A stretch of DNA of 21,127 nt from positions 1 through 21,127 of the forward strand of contig JANBTH010000315.1 in the NCBI GenBank assembly GCA_027578815.1, given 5' to 3'. How positions within the stretch are numbered: the stretch's first letter is position 1; each line of letters starts with the position of its first letter. The translations under genes were made by a program, and so were the position numbers. The DNA is from Coemansia sp. RSA 1804 (Eukaryota; Kickxellomycota; Kickxellomycetes; Kickxellales; Kickxellaceae). The notes under the pieces were generated by a model, which saw only the letters and a program-made list of their open reading frames with translations, was not told the DNA's origin and did not search any database. This document shows positions 8,476 to 18,370 of the stretch, one piece after another.

Positions 8476-11400
8476 CTAGTTGGTGGTCTCTGCCTTGGCA
8501 CGGTACTTTGACATGTACTCAAAGAAGGCAAACTGGCCAGGCTCGGTACCGTACTCGTAGACAAAGTGCGAGGCGAGGTAGGCGCCAAAGATGGCCTTGA
8601 GGTAGTTCTGGGGGACGCGCTCAAGGATGACGTCGATGCCAAGCTCCTTGAGCAAGCGAGCGGGAAGAGCCTCGCGCATAACGAGGTGGCGGAGAGGAAG
8701 GTCGTCCCAGAGATTGGTGCTCTCAAGACTCTTGCGCAGCTCAACAATGGCCACCGACAGATCGTCAGAGAGGATGCTCTTGGGCTTGCCGGTGCGCTTG
8801 GACTCGTTCCACAGACACTCAAACTCACGCGCAGCATTGGCCTCAATGGCCTTCTGCACGTCAGCCACGTACTCCTGGTAGAAGGCAGGCAGCGAGCCAT
8901 CCTCCTGACGGCACATCAGGCGACCAAACTCGCTGTCGTCAAAGGACAGTGCGGCAAGAACTTCAAGCGACGACGATGTCACGCCGCCCTTGTTGGCAGA
9001 GGCATCCTTGAAGAGATGCACGCCAGCCTTCTCGAGACGCAGACGAGCGTCCTGCGTAAAGAACAGGTTGGCGCCCTCGACAACGTACTTGAAGCGGGTG
9101 GAGCCATCGTCCTCAAACAGAGTACCAACATTGTTGATGTCAATGGACTCTGGACGGCCGCCACAGGGCACAAAGAAGTCGGCAGCAGCCATCTTGTTGA
9201 GATGGAAGGTGTTGCGGAACGACAGTCCGTCCTGCACAAGCGTCCCGTCAGGCAGCGTGACCTGGAAGTCGTCGACGAGCACGCGGAAGCCCTGGGGACC
9301 AAGCTTGGTCAGATCAAAGTTCTGGATCATCTGGCGCTCAGATGCCAGACGCGTGAGCTCAGCGCGGTCAATGCCCAGCGGATCGCATAGGACGCCGCTG
9401 CCGTCAACAACAGCTACGGTGCGGTCGCAGCTGATCTTGATCTCGTTGGAGCCAAGATCACCGTCGGGACCGCCGGTCTGGAACTTGGAGCAGGCGGCCT
9501 CGTCCAGACCAAGCTGGCGCACAATGCCCAGCACATACTGATGCACAGAGCGTGTGGTCATGCCGTAGGTGTCGTGCGGAATGCCGCCCAGATGCTGGCT
9601 CTTTCCCGTGGTGAAGGCCTTCCAGAAGGGCGCCCCGCGCTTGCGGGCGTGCTGGCTGGCCCAGTCCATGAATCCGGCGGTTCCCTCGTCGGGACCGAAG
9701 AACAGAATCTCATTGCGGCCCAGACGGTCCACCAGGCGGTCCTTGATGCCGGGCGACTGGCCAGTCAGCAGCAGATCAAGCATGGCGTCAACGTACTTCT
9801 CGAAGGCAACAAACGACTTTTCCTGGGCGTCAGGATTCAGCAGGATGGTTCCCTTAGATCCGCCCTCGGGAATGTCCTTGTTCTTGCGGTGCTGCGTGGA
9901 GGCCAGCGAGTAGTTCTCGTCAAACAGCGTGCGCTGGTTGATCGAGTACGCTTCGCGGTTGCGCGACCGCACAATGCGGATGCCGCCGCGCGCAACGTCC
10001 TGGAAGCGCACGTGGAAGCCGCGGAACTCGTTGCCAATCACAAGGAACACGCCGTACGGCTTGGCCGGATACTCGATGGCCGGCAGGAAGCCCGGATCCA
10101 TGCGGAACGACAGCGCAACCTTGGTCGGCTGGAAGAAGTTTGTCTTGAGAATGTGCTCGTTGAAGTCAACCAGCGCACGCAGCACAGTTGCCTCGTGGTC
10201 GTTGGTGGCCGTGCGCGCAATCTTGGCCAGCAGCGCTTCCTTGTCAAGCGCCTCCTTGTCGTGCAGCCGTGCCGCCGACAGCGACTGATGAAGCTCATTG
10301 TTTCCAGCAGTCTGGATGTGGTGCGTATTGGCAAAGTGCGCGTACAGGTCCTTGACCACTTCGCAGTTGCCGACCAGGATGTCTAGAATCAGCTCGCGCG
10401 TGAAGGTCTCGTGCCGCAGCCGCTTCTTCAGCTTGGCCAGCACCTCGATGTCAGTTGCGTCGTTGGGATCAAGAATGTCCACCAGCGTCGCGTACTCGCT
10501 GCCAAGACGGTTGAGGAAGTGCTGCGCAAAGATCCATCCCGCGTAGGCGTAAACAGTCTCCTGCACAGACAGCTCGCCTGTCTTGAAGTGCTTCTGGAAC
10601 GGCGTGTTGGGAATGCAGAACAGAAGACTGGCCTCCTTGATGATCTGTCTGACGCCGTCATCGATGCTTGCTGCCGCCACCGCAGGCGCCAGCACAGGCG
10701 ATGCCGTGGTGCTGCCCACGCTGGAGCTGCTGCCAGAGGATCCGGCCACAAGACGCTTGGCGTGTCTGGCCAGATCCAGATACAGACTGATGATGGTCAC
10801 GCCGTTCGAAAACTGCTCCACGTACTTGCGCGAAGAGAACAGCCGGTAGTAGTGGTACAGATCCGACAGTGCTGCAAAGTATCCCTGCGTGCTGCCCTGT
10901 CGGAACCCGATCACCAGCCGATGCTCTCCGCTGGGAAGCTCGTTCGAAACGATGACAGGACCCGTGCGTCCCAGCACCTTGGCCATGACGCTGCTGTACA
11001 GATCCAGCACCGTCTCGGTGGCCTTTGCCAGGAATGTGCGATCCGACACCTGGCTGATGTCATAGGCTGCGTCGCCTTGCGGGTCGGCGTTGACAAAGTC
11101 GCATGCGCTGACAAAGTACGTGCGCAGCGATGCGTCCAGTCGCTTCGACACCTTTCCGCGCGAGCGATACGACTCTATGCGGTAGGCCTTCTGTGGCACG
11201 CTTGTGTCCAGGTACTCTGCGTCGATCCTACAGTTTTTTTCTGGGCGAGGGAGAAGCGCCGATGTGGCAGATAAGGCTGGCTGGCCCTTGGGTTTTTAGC
11301 TGAGGCAACAAAGAAAGAAAGGGGCAGCGCCAGATGGTGTGGGATGCGGGTGCAGGCAAATTGGGGAGAGTCGTGGCAGCAGCGTGGTGCAGCTGCGGGG

Positions 11401-12093
11401 AGGAACGAAAGAGAAAGAGTGTGAAAAACATGCTTGCGCTTTGCTGCCGATGGCCAGCTGATAGCGCCAGCCACAACTCCTTCAGCGAAAATCCAGGCGC
11501 TGCATGCATTCGCACGCCGGAGAAAAGGGGAGAAAAAAAGGAGAAAAGGGGGCCAAGAATTCAGCACAGTCGCGTGCAGATTGGATGGGCAAGCAAACAC
11601 AAAGCCTCCGCCAGAATGCGGAAGTGAAGCGTTGTGACGCACAAGCATGCTAACAAGAAAAACCGGTGCTTTGCAGACTGGATAAGAGTGAGTGGGTGAC
11701 TTACATTTGCTCGTAGTGCGGGCCGTCGGTTTTCGAGATGCCTGGGACCGAGTTGTGGATGAAGATGGCGCCGCTGGCATGGCGGCTCTCGAATGTGATG
11801 TTGACTGGGTTTGGCTTGTTCATGCTCGACAGCTGTGCGCCGTAGAGCGACACGATGTGGTTGGCAACCGTGGCCGGCGCCTCCAGCATGAAGTACATGT
11901 CGTCCAGTCCAAGCACATCGTAGAACCATTCCACTTCAGAATCGATCAGATTCATCGGAATCTGGCCCTCCTTCTCGAGGATCGCGCACACCTGGTCGCG
12001 GTGCTCCTGCTTTCCCGAGTACACGTTTGCCGTGTAGTCGCCATTGCTGGCTATGGCTGCTGCTGTTGCTGTTGCTGGATCGGCTACCGTCAT
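8476..12093 (-). CDS. GDH2: NAD-specific glutamate dehydrogenase, large fungal type, two exons
   Basis: Exon 1 is 12093-11705 (129 codons plus two bases) and exon 2 is 11227-8476. Splicing at GTAAGT...TAG joins HYEQ-M-IDAEYLDT, a conserved stretch, and gives 1,046 residues (yeast Gdh2 has 1,092). The enzyme oxidatively deaminates glutamate to 2-oxoglutarate and ammonium with NAD+, and is mitochondrial or cytosolic depending on species; no strong presequence is evident here. Exon 1 holds the family N-terminus (EVEWFYDVLGLDDMYF). Core motifs follow: ARGGIRIVRSRNREAYS, then PEGGSKGTI with the likely catalytic lysine K588, then the dinucleotide fold with GGPDGDLGSNEIKIS near 715-729, and PCGGRPESIDINNV, VEGANLFFTQDARLRLE and KDASANKGGVTSSSLEVL. 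A Ser/Ala-rich insert at about 292-317 is probably a disordered loop. The 4-kb upstream region has a TATA box, and the leader between it and the start contains no ATG on the coding strand. Confidence 0.96.
11228..11704 (-). other. Intron of GDH2 (477 bp)
   Basis: GTAAGT at 11704-11699 and TAG at 11230-11228 bound this phase-2 intron, the longest in the window; the others are 112-132 bp. It is purine-rich on the plus strand in places (11400-11560). It contains only short, unconvincing frames and no recognisable RNA. Confidence 0.88.
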
Positions 12094-12289
12094 GCTTGGG
12101 TGTCTTGCTTGTCTTGTGCTGAGGCCTGTGCTGGCTGATAGAAGTTAGGGGCGCAAAGACGGGGCTGCCTTAGTGGAAGGTAGTGGTAGCTGCAGTTGTA
12201 GTAATAAAAAAGCGAAGGCAAGAGGAACAGATGGAGGCAATATGTGGTTTTCTCCGAATGCTGGAGAGGAGGAGGAGAGTCCCTGGATT

Positions 12290-12297
12290 CTTTTATA
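12290..12297 (-). promoter_or_regulatory. TATA box of GDH2 (putative)
   Basis: TATAAAAG reads on the minus strand about 200 bp upstream of the GDH2 ATG, in the correct orientation. No other ATG occurs on the coding strand between it and the start codon. This fits a regulated core promoter, but the match is to the motif only. Confidence 0.45.
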
Positions 12298-12334
12298 CTC
12301 GTGGCATACAGTCCAACGCGCGCGGGGGTATTTG

Positions 12335-12354
12335 TTGCTGCTGCTGCTGCTGCC
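12335..12354. repeat. (GCT)n trinucleotide run
   Basis: About six GCT/CTG units lie just upstream of the putative GDH2 TATA box. The run is outside any supported coding region, so it is a simple-sequence repeat. Confidence 0.75.
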
Positions 12355-15300
12355 GTGGAGAGCGTTTGCCAGGGAACGCCGCGTGGGCGGCAGCCGCAAA
12401 AGAGAAATAAGGAGGAGAAGCGGTGGGAAACGGCGCTGAGTCCAAAACCCGCCGCCTCCCTCCAACCCAGCCCTCCTTCTCGATGCACTCAAACAGCGTC
12501 TGTCTTTGCCTTCCGCTCCCAGAACTGAAGGTGCTGCAGTCTGGTTCAGAGGGGGAGTTGCTTGCCCACCCCCCTTTCTCATGGATACGTGGAAATATGT
12601 TCTTTTTTCTCCTGTCTTCCCAAATGCACGATGGCTTTTTCAGTGCGAAAGGGACATTCCTCTCTTTCTCTCTCGTTATTGGCAATGGCGCGGGGAAAAA
12701 GCCTGTGGATGCTGACTTGCCTTTCTTTTGTTCCTTCACCCAGTCACATTCGCCTTGCCTTGGCACGATGCCCCTTCTTCGAGGTGGCAGCAATGGCTGT
12801 CGCCTGGTCCGTGCACGACGCAGAAGAACTGTGTCAGTGCAGCACAGAATGCTATTTTATATTGCGTTTCTTCTGCCACCTAAATTTCGTCAGCAAACGG
12901 CCCTGTGTCCACCATATTCCGCCCTCCGCCGTCCTGTACGGCCTGTAGGATCTTTTTCTTCTCCTTTTTTTCTACCAGCGTGGGATGTCTGAAAACTCTT
13001 CTACTGGCCAGACCGCCTTTTTCCGCTGGCGGACATTGCCTTTCCAGCACATCTGCCTCAGTCCATTCGACAGGAATGAATCACCAGGAGAAGAAAAAGA
13101 AGGACCCTTTGCTTGTTTCTGGGCCGCACGAGTAAGCACGCGCAAGGATTGATTGCCACGCCTTAAAATAGCAAGCGTCTTGTCCGAAAAGTGTTGTTGC
13201 TCCCTCTTTTTTCTTTGTGTTTCTTGCTCTCACATCCACCAATCCAGCCACCATGCACCATTCATCCAAGTGCCATGTTCTGACACTGGCAGAATCCTGC
13301 TGTCTGCTGCATTGTTTACTGCTGCTACTCATGCATTGCCAAATAAAAAAAGAGGGGTGGTCAGTGCGTTTCGCCCCCTGTTGCTGGCGCACGCGCTTAT
13401 TAATCCAACATCCCATTAGCTCAAGGCGCTCGGCAGAGTTTAGATAGTGCCAATCAAGAGTGCATGCCATCAAAAAAGATGCCTCGGTGGTTATTGCATC
13501 TAGTATTCTTTTCCATTTGTACCTGTTTTTCCTTTGCTTCCTGTTTCTTCTCCTACTTTCACCAGAGAAAGTCGTTGTTGTGGAAGCAAGATGAAAAGGC
13601 AAATTCCAGGCAAGAATCCAAACGCCAGCACTGCTTTAGAAAATGTCCGAGAAGCAATTTGAACAAATGCCATATCTTTCCAACTGTTTTTTCTTTGGCA
13701 GACTGGTGTAGCCGTCATTATAGACAGCATGTGGATTTCAGATACTCATTTTCAAGTGCATGTGTGGTTTCCGATCCTTATTCAGGCACATACCGATGCA
13801 GCCCAAGAGGATATGGTTGGGGAAACGGAGAAGGATTACACCACCCGCTCCCATGCACAGACACAGCTAGAGGCAGCACAAGCTGCAACAGTGCAAAAAC
13901 AAAAAAAACAGAGGGAAAGAAGTAACCATGTTTGAGGTGGCCTGTGCGCAAACGTGAATGGATTTCTTTGAAAAGAATACGAAAATTTCCGTTCCGCGCC
14001 CTTCCCCCATGTCCAACAGCAACAACAATGCCCTGTTTTTGACAATTCCAATCGCAAACGCCTGGTGTCCTCATTGCGCTCCTTTATGATGTGCGCTCGT
14101 GTCCAAAAATAAAATAAATAAAAACCTGTTTGTGCTGTCAAATGTTTCTACTGCTGCTTCTGATGTTTGAAATTCGGATAATGGGTCATCTGCAATTGCA
14201 AAATCCACCTTTGCACATTCATTGACTTGTCCTGGGACCTGTCACACTTTCTTTTTTCTTCTTTTCGGATCTGTCTGCTAGCCAAACCAATCCACAACAA
14301 CCGGATTAGAGCAGTGCTTTTCTTCCAAGCATTGTCGTCCAACTGCACATTCCGCCATTTCCAAGGCCGATTTCTTCATTTTCTATAACGCTTTTGAACC
14401 GTAAATGTCTTTTTTCCATTTCTTTGTTGCTGAAGACAATAGCAAATGGCGTCTGATCATCAAACAGCCAAGAAAAGAAAACCACCACGAGCACCTTTTT
14501 TAATTTGTCCCGAGCACACATCATCTCATCCAGCTTTATCTGTTGTGCTCGGAGAATATTCAAATGAGAGAATGAAATGCAAAAACAGGGAAGAAGAGGC
14601 GGCAAAAGCGCAGTAAGCTCCACACGGCACCGCACGTGAACGTTTACGCTTGTGTTCTCTGCTCATGCCACCAGCCACATTCTCTTCTGTAGAAGAAATA
14701 AACAGCTATCTTCTTTTATGTTTGATTGCTGTTCAAGATCAAGAAGCCTATCTACCTTAATTGCTCATGTGCAGATCAGGTCTTGCTCATTGATCCACTG
14801 GCACCTCTGAACTATACCCACACCCCACACATCAATCGATCTTCCAAAAGATATTAGCTCTTGTTATTGTTCCATCATCTTCTGTACACTATTTCGGCAC
14901 CTAAGATTGTCGTCCTTGTCTGACCTTTGTGTCCTTTTTCCCATTCTCGCTATCTACATGTATAGCTTGCATTGTTCCAAACGGAATGTGTCTGTCTGTG
15001 ACAAAACACAACAGCATATCATTATTATCAATAAAAGGGAGAAGAAGAAAGGATATTACAATCTGTAAGAGATTACAATCGCAGCGCACTTTGTAGAAAA
15101 CCCAACGCCTACTCACCTACAAGGTGCTTTTTTTGAAATCCCCAACATGCTCTTTAAATGACACAACTTTAAAGAACCATCTGGTGTCTCTAATGCTTGA
15201 ATTGAAACTGTGCAACATAAGAATAGAGAAAAAGAGAACGAGCGCCTTTACTGCATCTCACCACCGCTCATTTGTTCCATTTCTCCCGTTTCATCTGTCA

Positions 15301-15572
15301 CACAGATGTATGACCAGACGTCCTTGTTCGAAAAAGGCATACGTTGCTTTTCTGCTCCGATCTGTTCCTTACGCCATGTATTATGTTATGCACAACAAGT
15401 AAACAAAATAGTCAGTAAATGGCATGGCACGGTGGAGTGCGCCATTGTTACAGCGAATGTCGCAATATTGCTACTCCCGCCCTAATATCTGACAAATAAT
15501 CAACAGATAACATTGATGTGATTTGTTTAAAATTTACTTTGTTTAGGAACAGTGTTTTTCTTTTGATACAAA

Positions 15573-15764
15573 ATGTTGATCAGCAGGTTGAGAATACTCG
15601 TGCTTGCGCCCAGGATCTCTCTTAAGACTACCACTTCCCCTTCAGCCGCTAGCTCTATCCAAGCACTGAGTGTGAAGGGAATGGATCATATGTTTTGCGA
15701 AACCCACTCCTTACATGATGGTTTCATATCTACGATTATTAATATAGCTACTTGCACAGATTGA
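15573..15764 (+). CDS. Possible small ORF with presequence-like N-terminus
   Basis: A 63-codon frame starts with ATG and ends with TGA. Its first 37 residues carry Arg, Lys and many Ser/Thr/Ala/Leu but no acidic residue (MLISRLRILVLAPRISLK...), which resembles a mitochondrial targeting peptide. The rest (after GMDHMFCETHSLHDG) matches nothing I know. It could be a real small protein, the first exon of a spliced gene, a relic or chance. The surrounding AT-rich DNA argues for caution. Confidence 0.15.
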   Translation: MLISRLRILVLAPRISLKTTTSPSAASSIQALSVKGMDHMFCETHSLHDGFISTIINIATCTD

Positions 15765-16056
15765 AAACAGTTGCTGGAGCTGGCCGAGTGGGTCGTTTGG
15801 ATAGAAAAAATGTTGCAAGAAAAGACAAAGGATATAGAAATAATCTATCACACTTGCAGGAATATAACACTTTTTCTACTATTTTTGATTGTAATAGACT
15901 ATAATAAAAATTGCTCCAAGAAATATACCAAACTTGGGAATGTAGATGCCATTTGTATAACTCAACATCCCATCAGATATTAACGCTTAATTGCTGTATA
16001 ATCATTACCACCATCATCACTATTGGCAACATTATGAATCCTTCTGTTGTACCGTT

Positions 16057-16062
16057 TTTATT
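16057..16062 (-). terminator. Poly(A) signal of MRPL20 (putative)
   Basis: AATAAA reads on the minus strand 35 bases past the mL58 stop codon, a normal position for a fungal polyadenylation signal. Confidence 0.5.
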
Positions 16063-16096
16063 TCAAACACAAAATACAGTAGAAATACCGCACGCA

Positions 16097-16579
16097 CTAC
16101 CACATTAGACGACGACGTATCCGATTCAATCTAATCAAGCGCTTTTTATACCCAAGATTTTCCCATTCGGAATCCTTGGCCTTCTGTATATCATCACGCC
16201 TCCACTGTGGACACGGCGCTAGTGCAAGAACCAGCTGCTTGGGAATATCAAACTTCTTTGCTAGCTTCGACACTGTCCATTGCGCCGGATCCTCGTTGCG
16301 CAGCGCAATCAGCGATTGTATCAGCTCGTTTGTTAACTCTTTCCGCTGAGCTGGCTTATCTTCGCGTACCAGCGGCGGAAGATCTGCTTCGCTTATCTCT
16401 GGCATCGTCTTGGGTACACGCGACACAAAAACACTGCCGTCTTCCATTTTCTCCGTAAAATGAACATTTGTCCCCAGCGATTTCCTTGCCACTGCACTGC
16501 GCATGCGAACCGGCTGCAAAAGCCGGCTAGGAAAGACTGGTAGTCTTGACCTAAGCGCACCAGCAACAATGTGATTCAT
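16097..16579 (-). CDS. MRPL20: Mitochondrial large-subunit ribosomal protein mL58 (MRPL20 family)
   Basis: The frame gives 160 residues from ATG at 16577-16579. It stays open further upstream to 16768, but that part has no ATG, and residues from MNHIVAGALRSRLPVF on look like a mitochondrial presequence: Arg-rich with no acid in the first 40 residues. The mature part shows a short beta segment (EDGSVFVSR, about 47-55), then the family signature: a helical RKELTNELIQSLIALRNEDP, the WTVSKLAKKFDIPKQLVLAL helix-turn-helix-like motif, and a basic C-terminus (GYKKRLIRLNRIRRRLMW). mL58 is a fungal component of the mitochondrial 54S subunit; yeast Mrpl20 has 195 residues. A TTTCTTTAG acceptor-like sequence lies about 45 bases before the ATG (near 16625), so a 5' UTR intron is possible, though I see no good donor. 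It is divergent from the PRPP synthetase gene, 556 bp away. Confidence 0.87.
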   Translation of the reverse strand: MNHIVAGALRSRLPVFPSRLLQPVRMRSAVARKSLGTNVHFTEKMEDGSVFVSRVPKTMPEISEADLPPLVREDKPAQRKELTNELIQSLIALRNEDPAQWTVSKLAKKFDIPKQLVLALAPCPQWRRDDIQKAKDSEWENLGYKKRLIRLNRIRRRLMW

Positions 16580-17135
16580 CAGATGTCCCTTCAATGGAGA
16601 GCCGCTCGTTATGCCTCCTGTTTCTAAAGAAAAGAGTATGCTTTTGAAATAAATATTGGCAATGTGAAGAGACGATGAAACTAATGAACAAAAGAGAGCT
16701 GTTGTTGCCAAAGTCAGTTTGTTTATCTCGTCAGCACTAAGTCGTCTTTTTTCTTCAGACAACAGCAAAATTAAAGGGAAAAATCTGTGTGCTGATCAAG
16801 GGTGATTATGTGATATGTGGGCTAGAGGATTATTGATCAAGCGGCGCAACTTATTTTTCCTCTGCCACGAGTGCAAATCATTGGCTTTGAAATCGCGCTG
16901 CAAGGCCTACTTGAAGATTCTCTTCTAAACTTCTCTCTTTCCCCAAAAAATTTATGCCACGTTTGAAACAAAAAATCTGTTCTTTTATCCACGCTTATCT
17001 CTTCAAAACGTCAACCTCTATTTGCTCTTCTTTTTTGAAATCCATATTCTTTCGGACACTTTGGCTGCCTGTTCAAGCGTTTCTTGTTCTAACACCACCA
17101 CAGCCGCACTAATATCAGGGTTATCGTAACTTGAA
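16580..17135. promoter_or_regulatory. Divergent promoter region, MRPL20 (-) / PRPP synthetase (+)
   Basis: The 556-bp spacer feeds two divergent genes. A CCAAT box reads on the minus strand at 16880-16884. The 100 bases before the plus-strand gene are pyrimidine-rich and free of ATG on that strand, consistent with a transcribed leader. No TATA box stands out. Confidence 0.45.
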
Positions 17136-18236
17136 ATGAAGAACATTGTCCTGCTCAACGGCTCCTCGCATCCGAGACTCGCTCAGCGAATTAGCGAATC
17201 TCTAGGCGTCGAGCTCTGCTCATGCAAGCTGGGCAAGTTTTCCAATCAGGAAACCAACGTCGAAATCAAGGATTCGGTACGCGAGAAGCATGTATATATC
17301 ATTCAGAGCGGCTGCGGGAGGGTGAACGACAACCTTATCGAGCTTCTTATTCTCATTCAGGCATGCCGCATGGGTAGCGCTAGGCGCATAACCGTGGTTA
17401 CCCCGCTGTTTCCTTATTCGCGGCAGTCTGAGAAGTCTCAGAGGAAGCGTCTTCCTCAGCACCAGATCGGATCAGAAATTATGAACTCGCTTGCCCAGAC
17501 TGCCGGCGAAGCAAGTAACCCGCTTCCCCAGGGGACGTTTGCACAGAGCTTTATGGGCATGATTGCGGGCGAGGGCGGATACCGTCAGTGGTGCGCACGC
17601 GCTGGTACGCTTGTAGCCAACCTGCTGCAGGCGGCAGGCGCAGACCATCTTATAGCAATGGACCTACACGATCCACAGTACCAAGGGTTCTTCCAGATTC
17701 CCGTGGATCTCATCTATGCAGAGCCCTGTATAATTCAATGGATTCGCAGCGAGATCCCAAATTGGCGCCAAGCCGTGGTTGTTTCTCCCGATGCTGGCGG
17801 TGCAAAGCGTGCCACCAGCATCTGCAACAAACTAAACCTCGATTTTGCACTGATCCACAAGGAGGACGTTGGCAGCACAAAGGAAAGCATGGGGCTTGTT
17901 GGCGAGGTCAGCGATCGCCCTGTGATCATTCTTGACGACATGATTGACAGCGGCAGCACCATTGGGTTAGCTTCGGAGATTCTCAAGCGTCATGGTGCCA
18001 CCGAGATCTATGCTATTGCCGTCCACGGGGTGTTTTCAGGCCCGGCTCTTGAGATTATTAGTCGGTCTCCAGTAACTGCCGTTGCCTGCACAAACACGGT
18101 GCCCCAGGAAGACTTTAGAAAGCGGTGTGACAAGCTGAAGACAATCGACATTGCGCCCATGCTAGGTGAGATCATCCGGCGTACATTCTACGGAGAGTCG
18201 GTCACGCAGCTGTTTGTCTACGACGAGGCGATGTAG
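17136..18236 (+). CDS. Ribose-phosphate pyrophosphokinase (PRPP synthetase) subunit, insert-bearing type
   Basis: An intronless frame of 366 residues. PRPP synthetase transfers pyrophosphate from ATP to ribose 5-phosphate, feeding purine, pyrimidine, His and Trp synthesis in the cytosol. The N-domain has GSSHPRLAQRISESLG, KFSNQETNVEI and VYIIQSGCGRVNDNLIELLI; the ATP region follows at FPYSRQ (92-97). The usual continuation of about a dozen residues (KKDKSRAPI-like) is replaced by a roughly 50-residue insert at 98-150. After it come GTLVANLLQAAGADHLIAMDLHDPQ (His178), SPDAGGAKRATSI and the PRPP loop VIILDDMIDSGST (263-275). The flexible catalytic loop reads HKEDVGSTKES, where active enzymes usually have HKER plus basic residues, so D244 occupies the place of the catalytic arginine. 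Yeast has several Prs subunits, some with inserts, that work as hetero-oligomers; this is probably such a partner subunit, but I cannot name its paralogue. It converges on the TTLL12-like gene, 134 bp away. Confidence 0.92.
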   Translation: MKNIVLLNGSSHPRLAQRISESLGVELCSCKLGKFSNQETNVEIKDSVREKHVYIIQSGCGRVNDNLIELLILIQACRMGSARRITVVTPLFPYSRQSEKSQRKRLPQHQIGSEIMNSLAQTAGEASNPLPQGTFAQSFMGMIAGEGGYRQWCARAGTLVANLLQAAGADHLIAMDLHDPQYQGFFQIPVDLIYAEPCIIQWIRSEIPNWRQAVVVSPDAGGAKRATSICNKLNLDFALIHKEDVGSTKESMGLVGEVSDRPVIILDDMIDSGSTIGLASEILKRHGATEIYAIAVHGVFSGPALEIISRSPVTAVACTNTVPQEDFRKRCDKLKTIDIAPMLGEIIRRTFYGESVTQLFVYDEAM

Positions 18237-18315
18237 AGAGCCAAGTCTCTGATATTTCCTTCTCATCGCCTTTCTATTCTTATATCGCATTTATCAACGA
18301 GTATTTTTTAATTGA

Positions 18316-18347
18316 AATAAAGTGTTATCTTTCCTTGGCCAAATAAA
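18316..18347 (+). terminator. Poly(A) signals of the PRPP synthetase gene (putative)
   Basis: Two AATAAA hexamers lie at 18316-18321 and 18342-18347, 80-110 bases after the stop. The second is only 24 bases from the stop of the convergent gene, so the two transcripts may overlap at their 3' ends. Confidence 0.5.
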
Positions 18348-18370
18348 GCTTTGAAAAGCTCTGCTGCCTT

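Larger units (their letters stand above)
12094..16096. other. 4.0-kb region without a recognised gene
   Basis: This region runs from the GDH2 start to the mL58 stop and is far longer than any other spacer here (134-1,024 bp). Its left few hundred bases must be the GDH2 promoter. Up to about 13.7 kb it is rich in pyrimidine tracts on the plus strand (for example 12595-12680 and 12955-12975); further right it is AT-rich. The open frames are short, with Cys/Phe/Ser/His-heavy compositions and no family match. I looked for tRNA box B and D-arm patterns, 5S, U1, U2, U4, U5 and U6 signatures, and transposase or reverse-transcriptase motifs, and found none. It may contain an untranslated RNA, a fast-evolving multi-exon gene or long-range regulatory DNA. 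Confidence 0.55.

Noticed and set aside
8566..11274. Three long plus-strand frames (274, 281 and 287 codons) opposite GDH2
   Set aside because: All are exact antisense shadows of a GC-biased conserved gene. None has a plausible start context or recognisable domain.
12423..12992. 189-codon plus-strand frame upstream of GDH2
   Set aside because: Its composition follows the pyrimidine tracts (Phe/Ser/Leu/Pro runs), and it overlaps equally long frames on the other strand. It is not supported as a gene.
13076..13135. Possible first exon (MNHQEKKKKDPLLVSGPHE) followed by a GTAAGC donor
   Set aside because: The donor is acceptable, but I found no downstream acceptor that opens a convincing frame, and the peptide matches nothing known.
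13081..13602. 173-codon minus-strand frame in the gene-poor block
   Set aside because: It has no domain similarity and a Cys/Trp/Ser/Gln-heavy composition. It overlaps an equally plausible plus-strand frame, so chance is the simplest explanation.
15777..15800. tRNA-like D-arm sequence (GCTGGCCGAGTGG, as in Ser/Leu tRNAs)
   Set aside because: No box B/T-arm sequence, anticodon stem or acceptor pairing follows at a suitable distance.
16580..16768. N-terminal extension of the MRPL20 frame
   Set aside because: The frame stays open for 63 more codons but contains no ATG, and the residues do not resemble a targeting peptide. The presequence-like MNHIV start is the first in-frame ATG.
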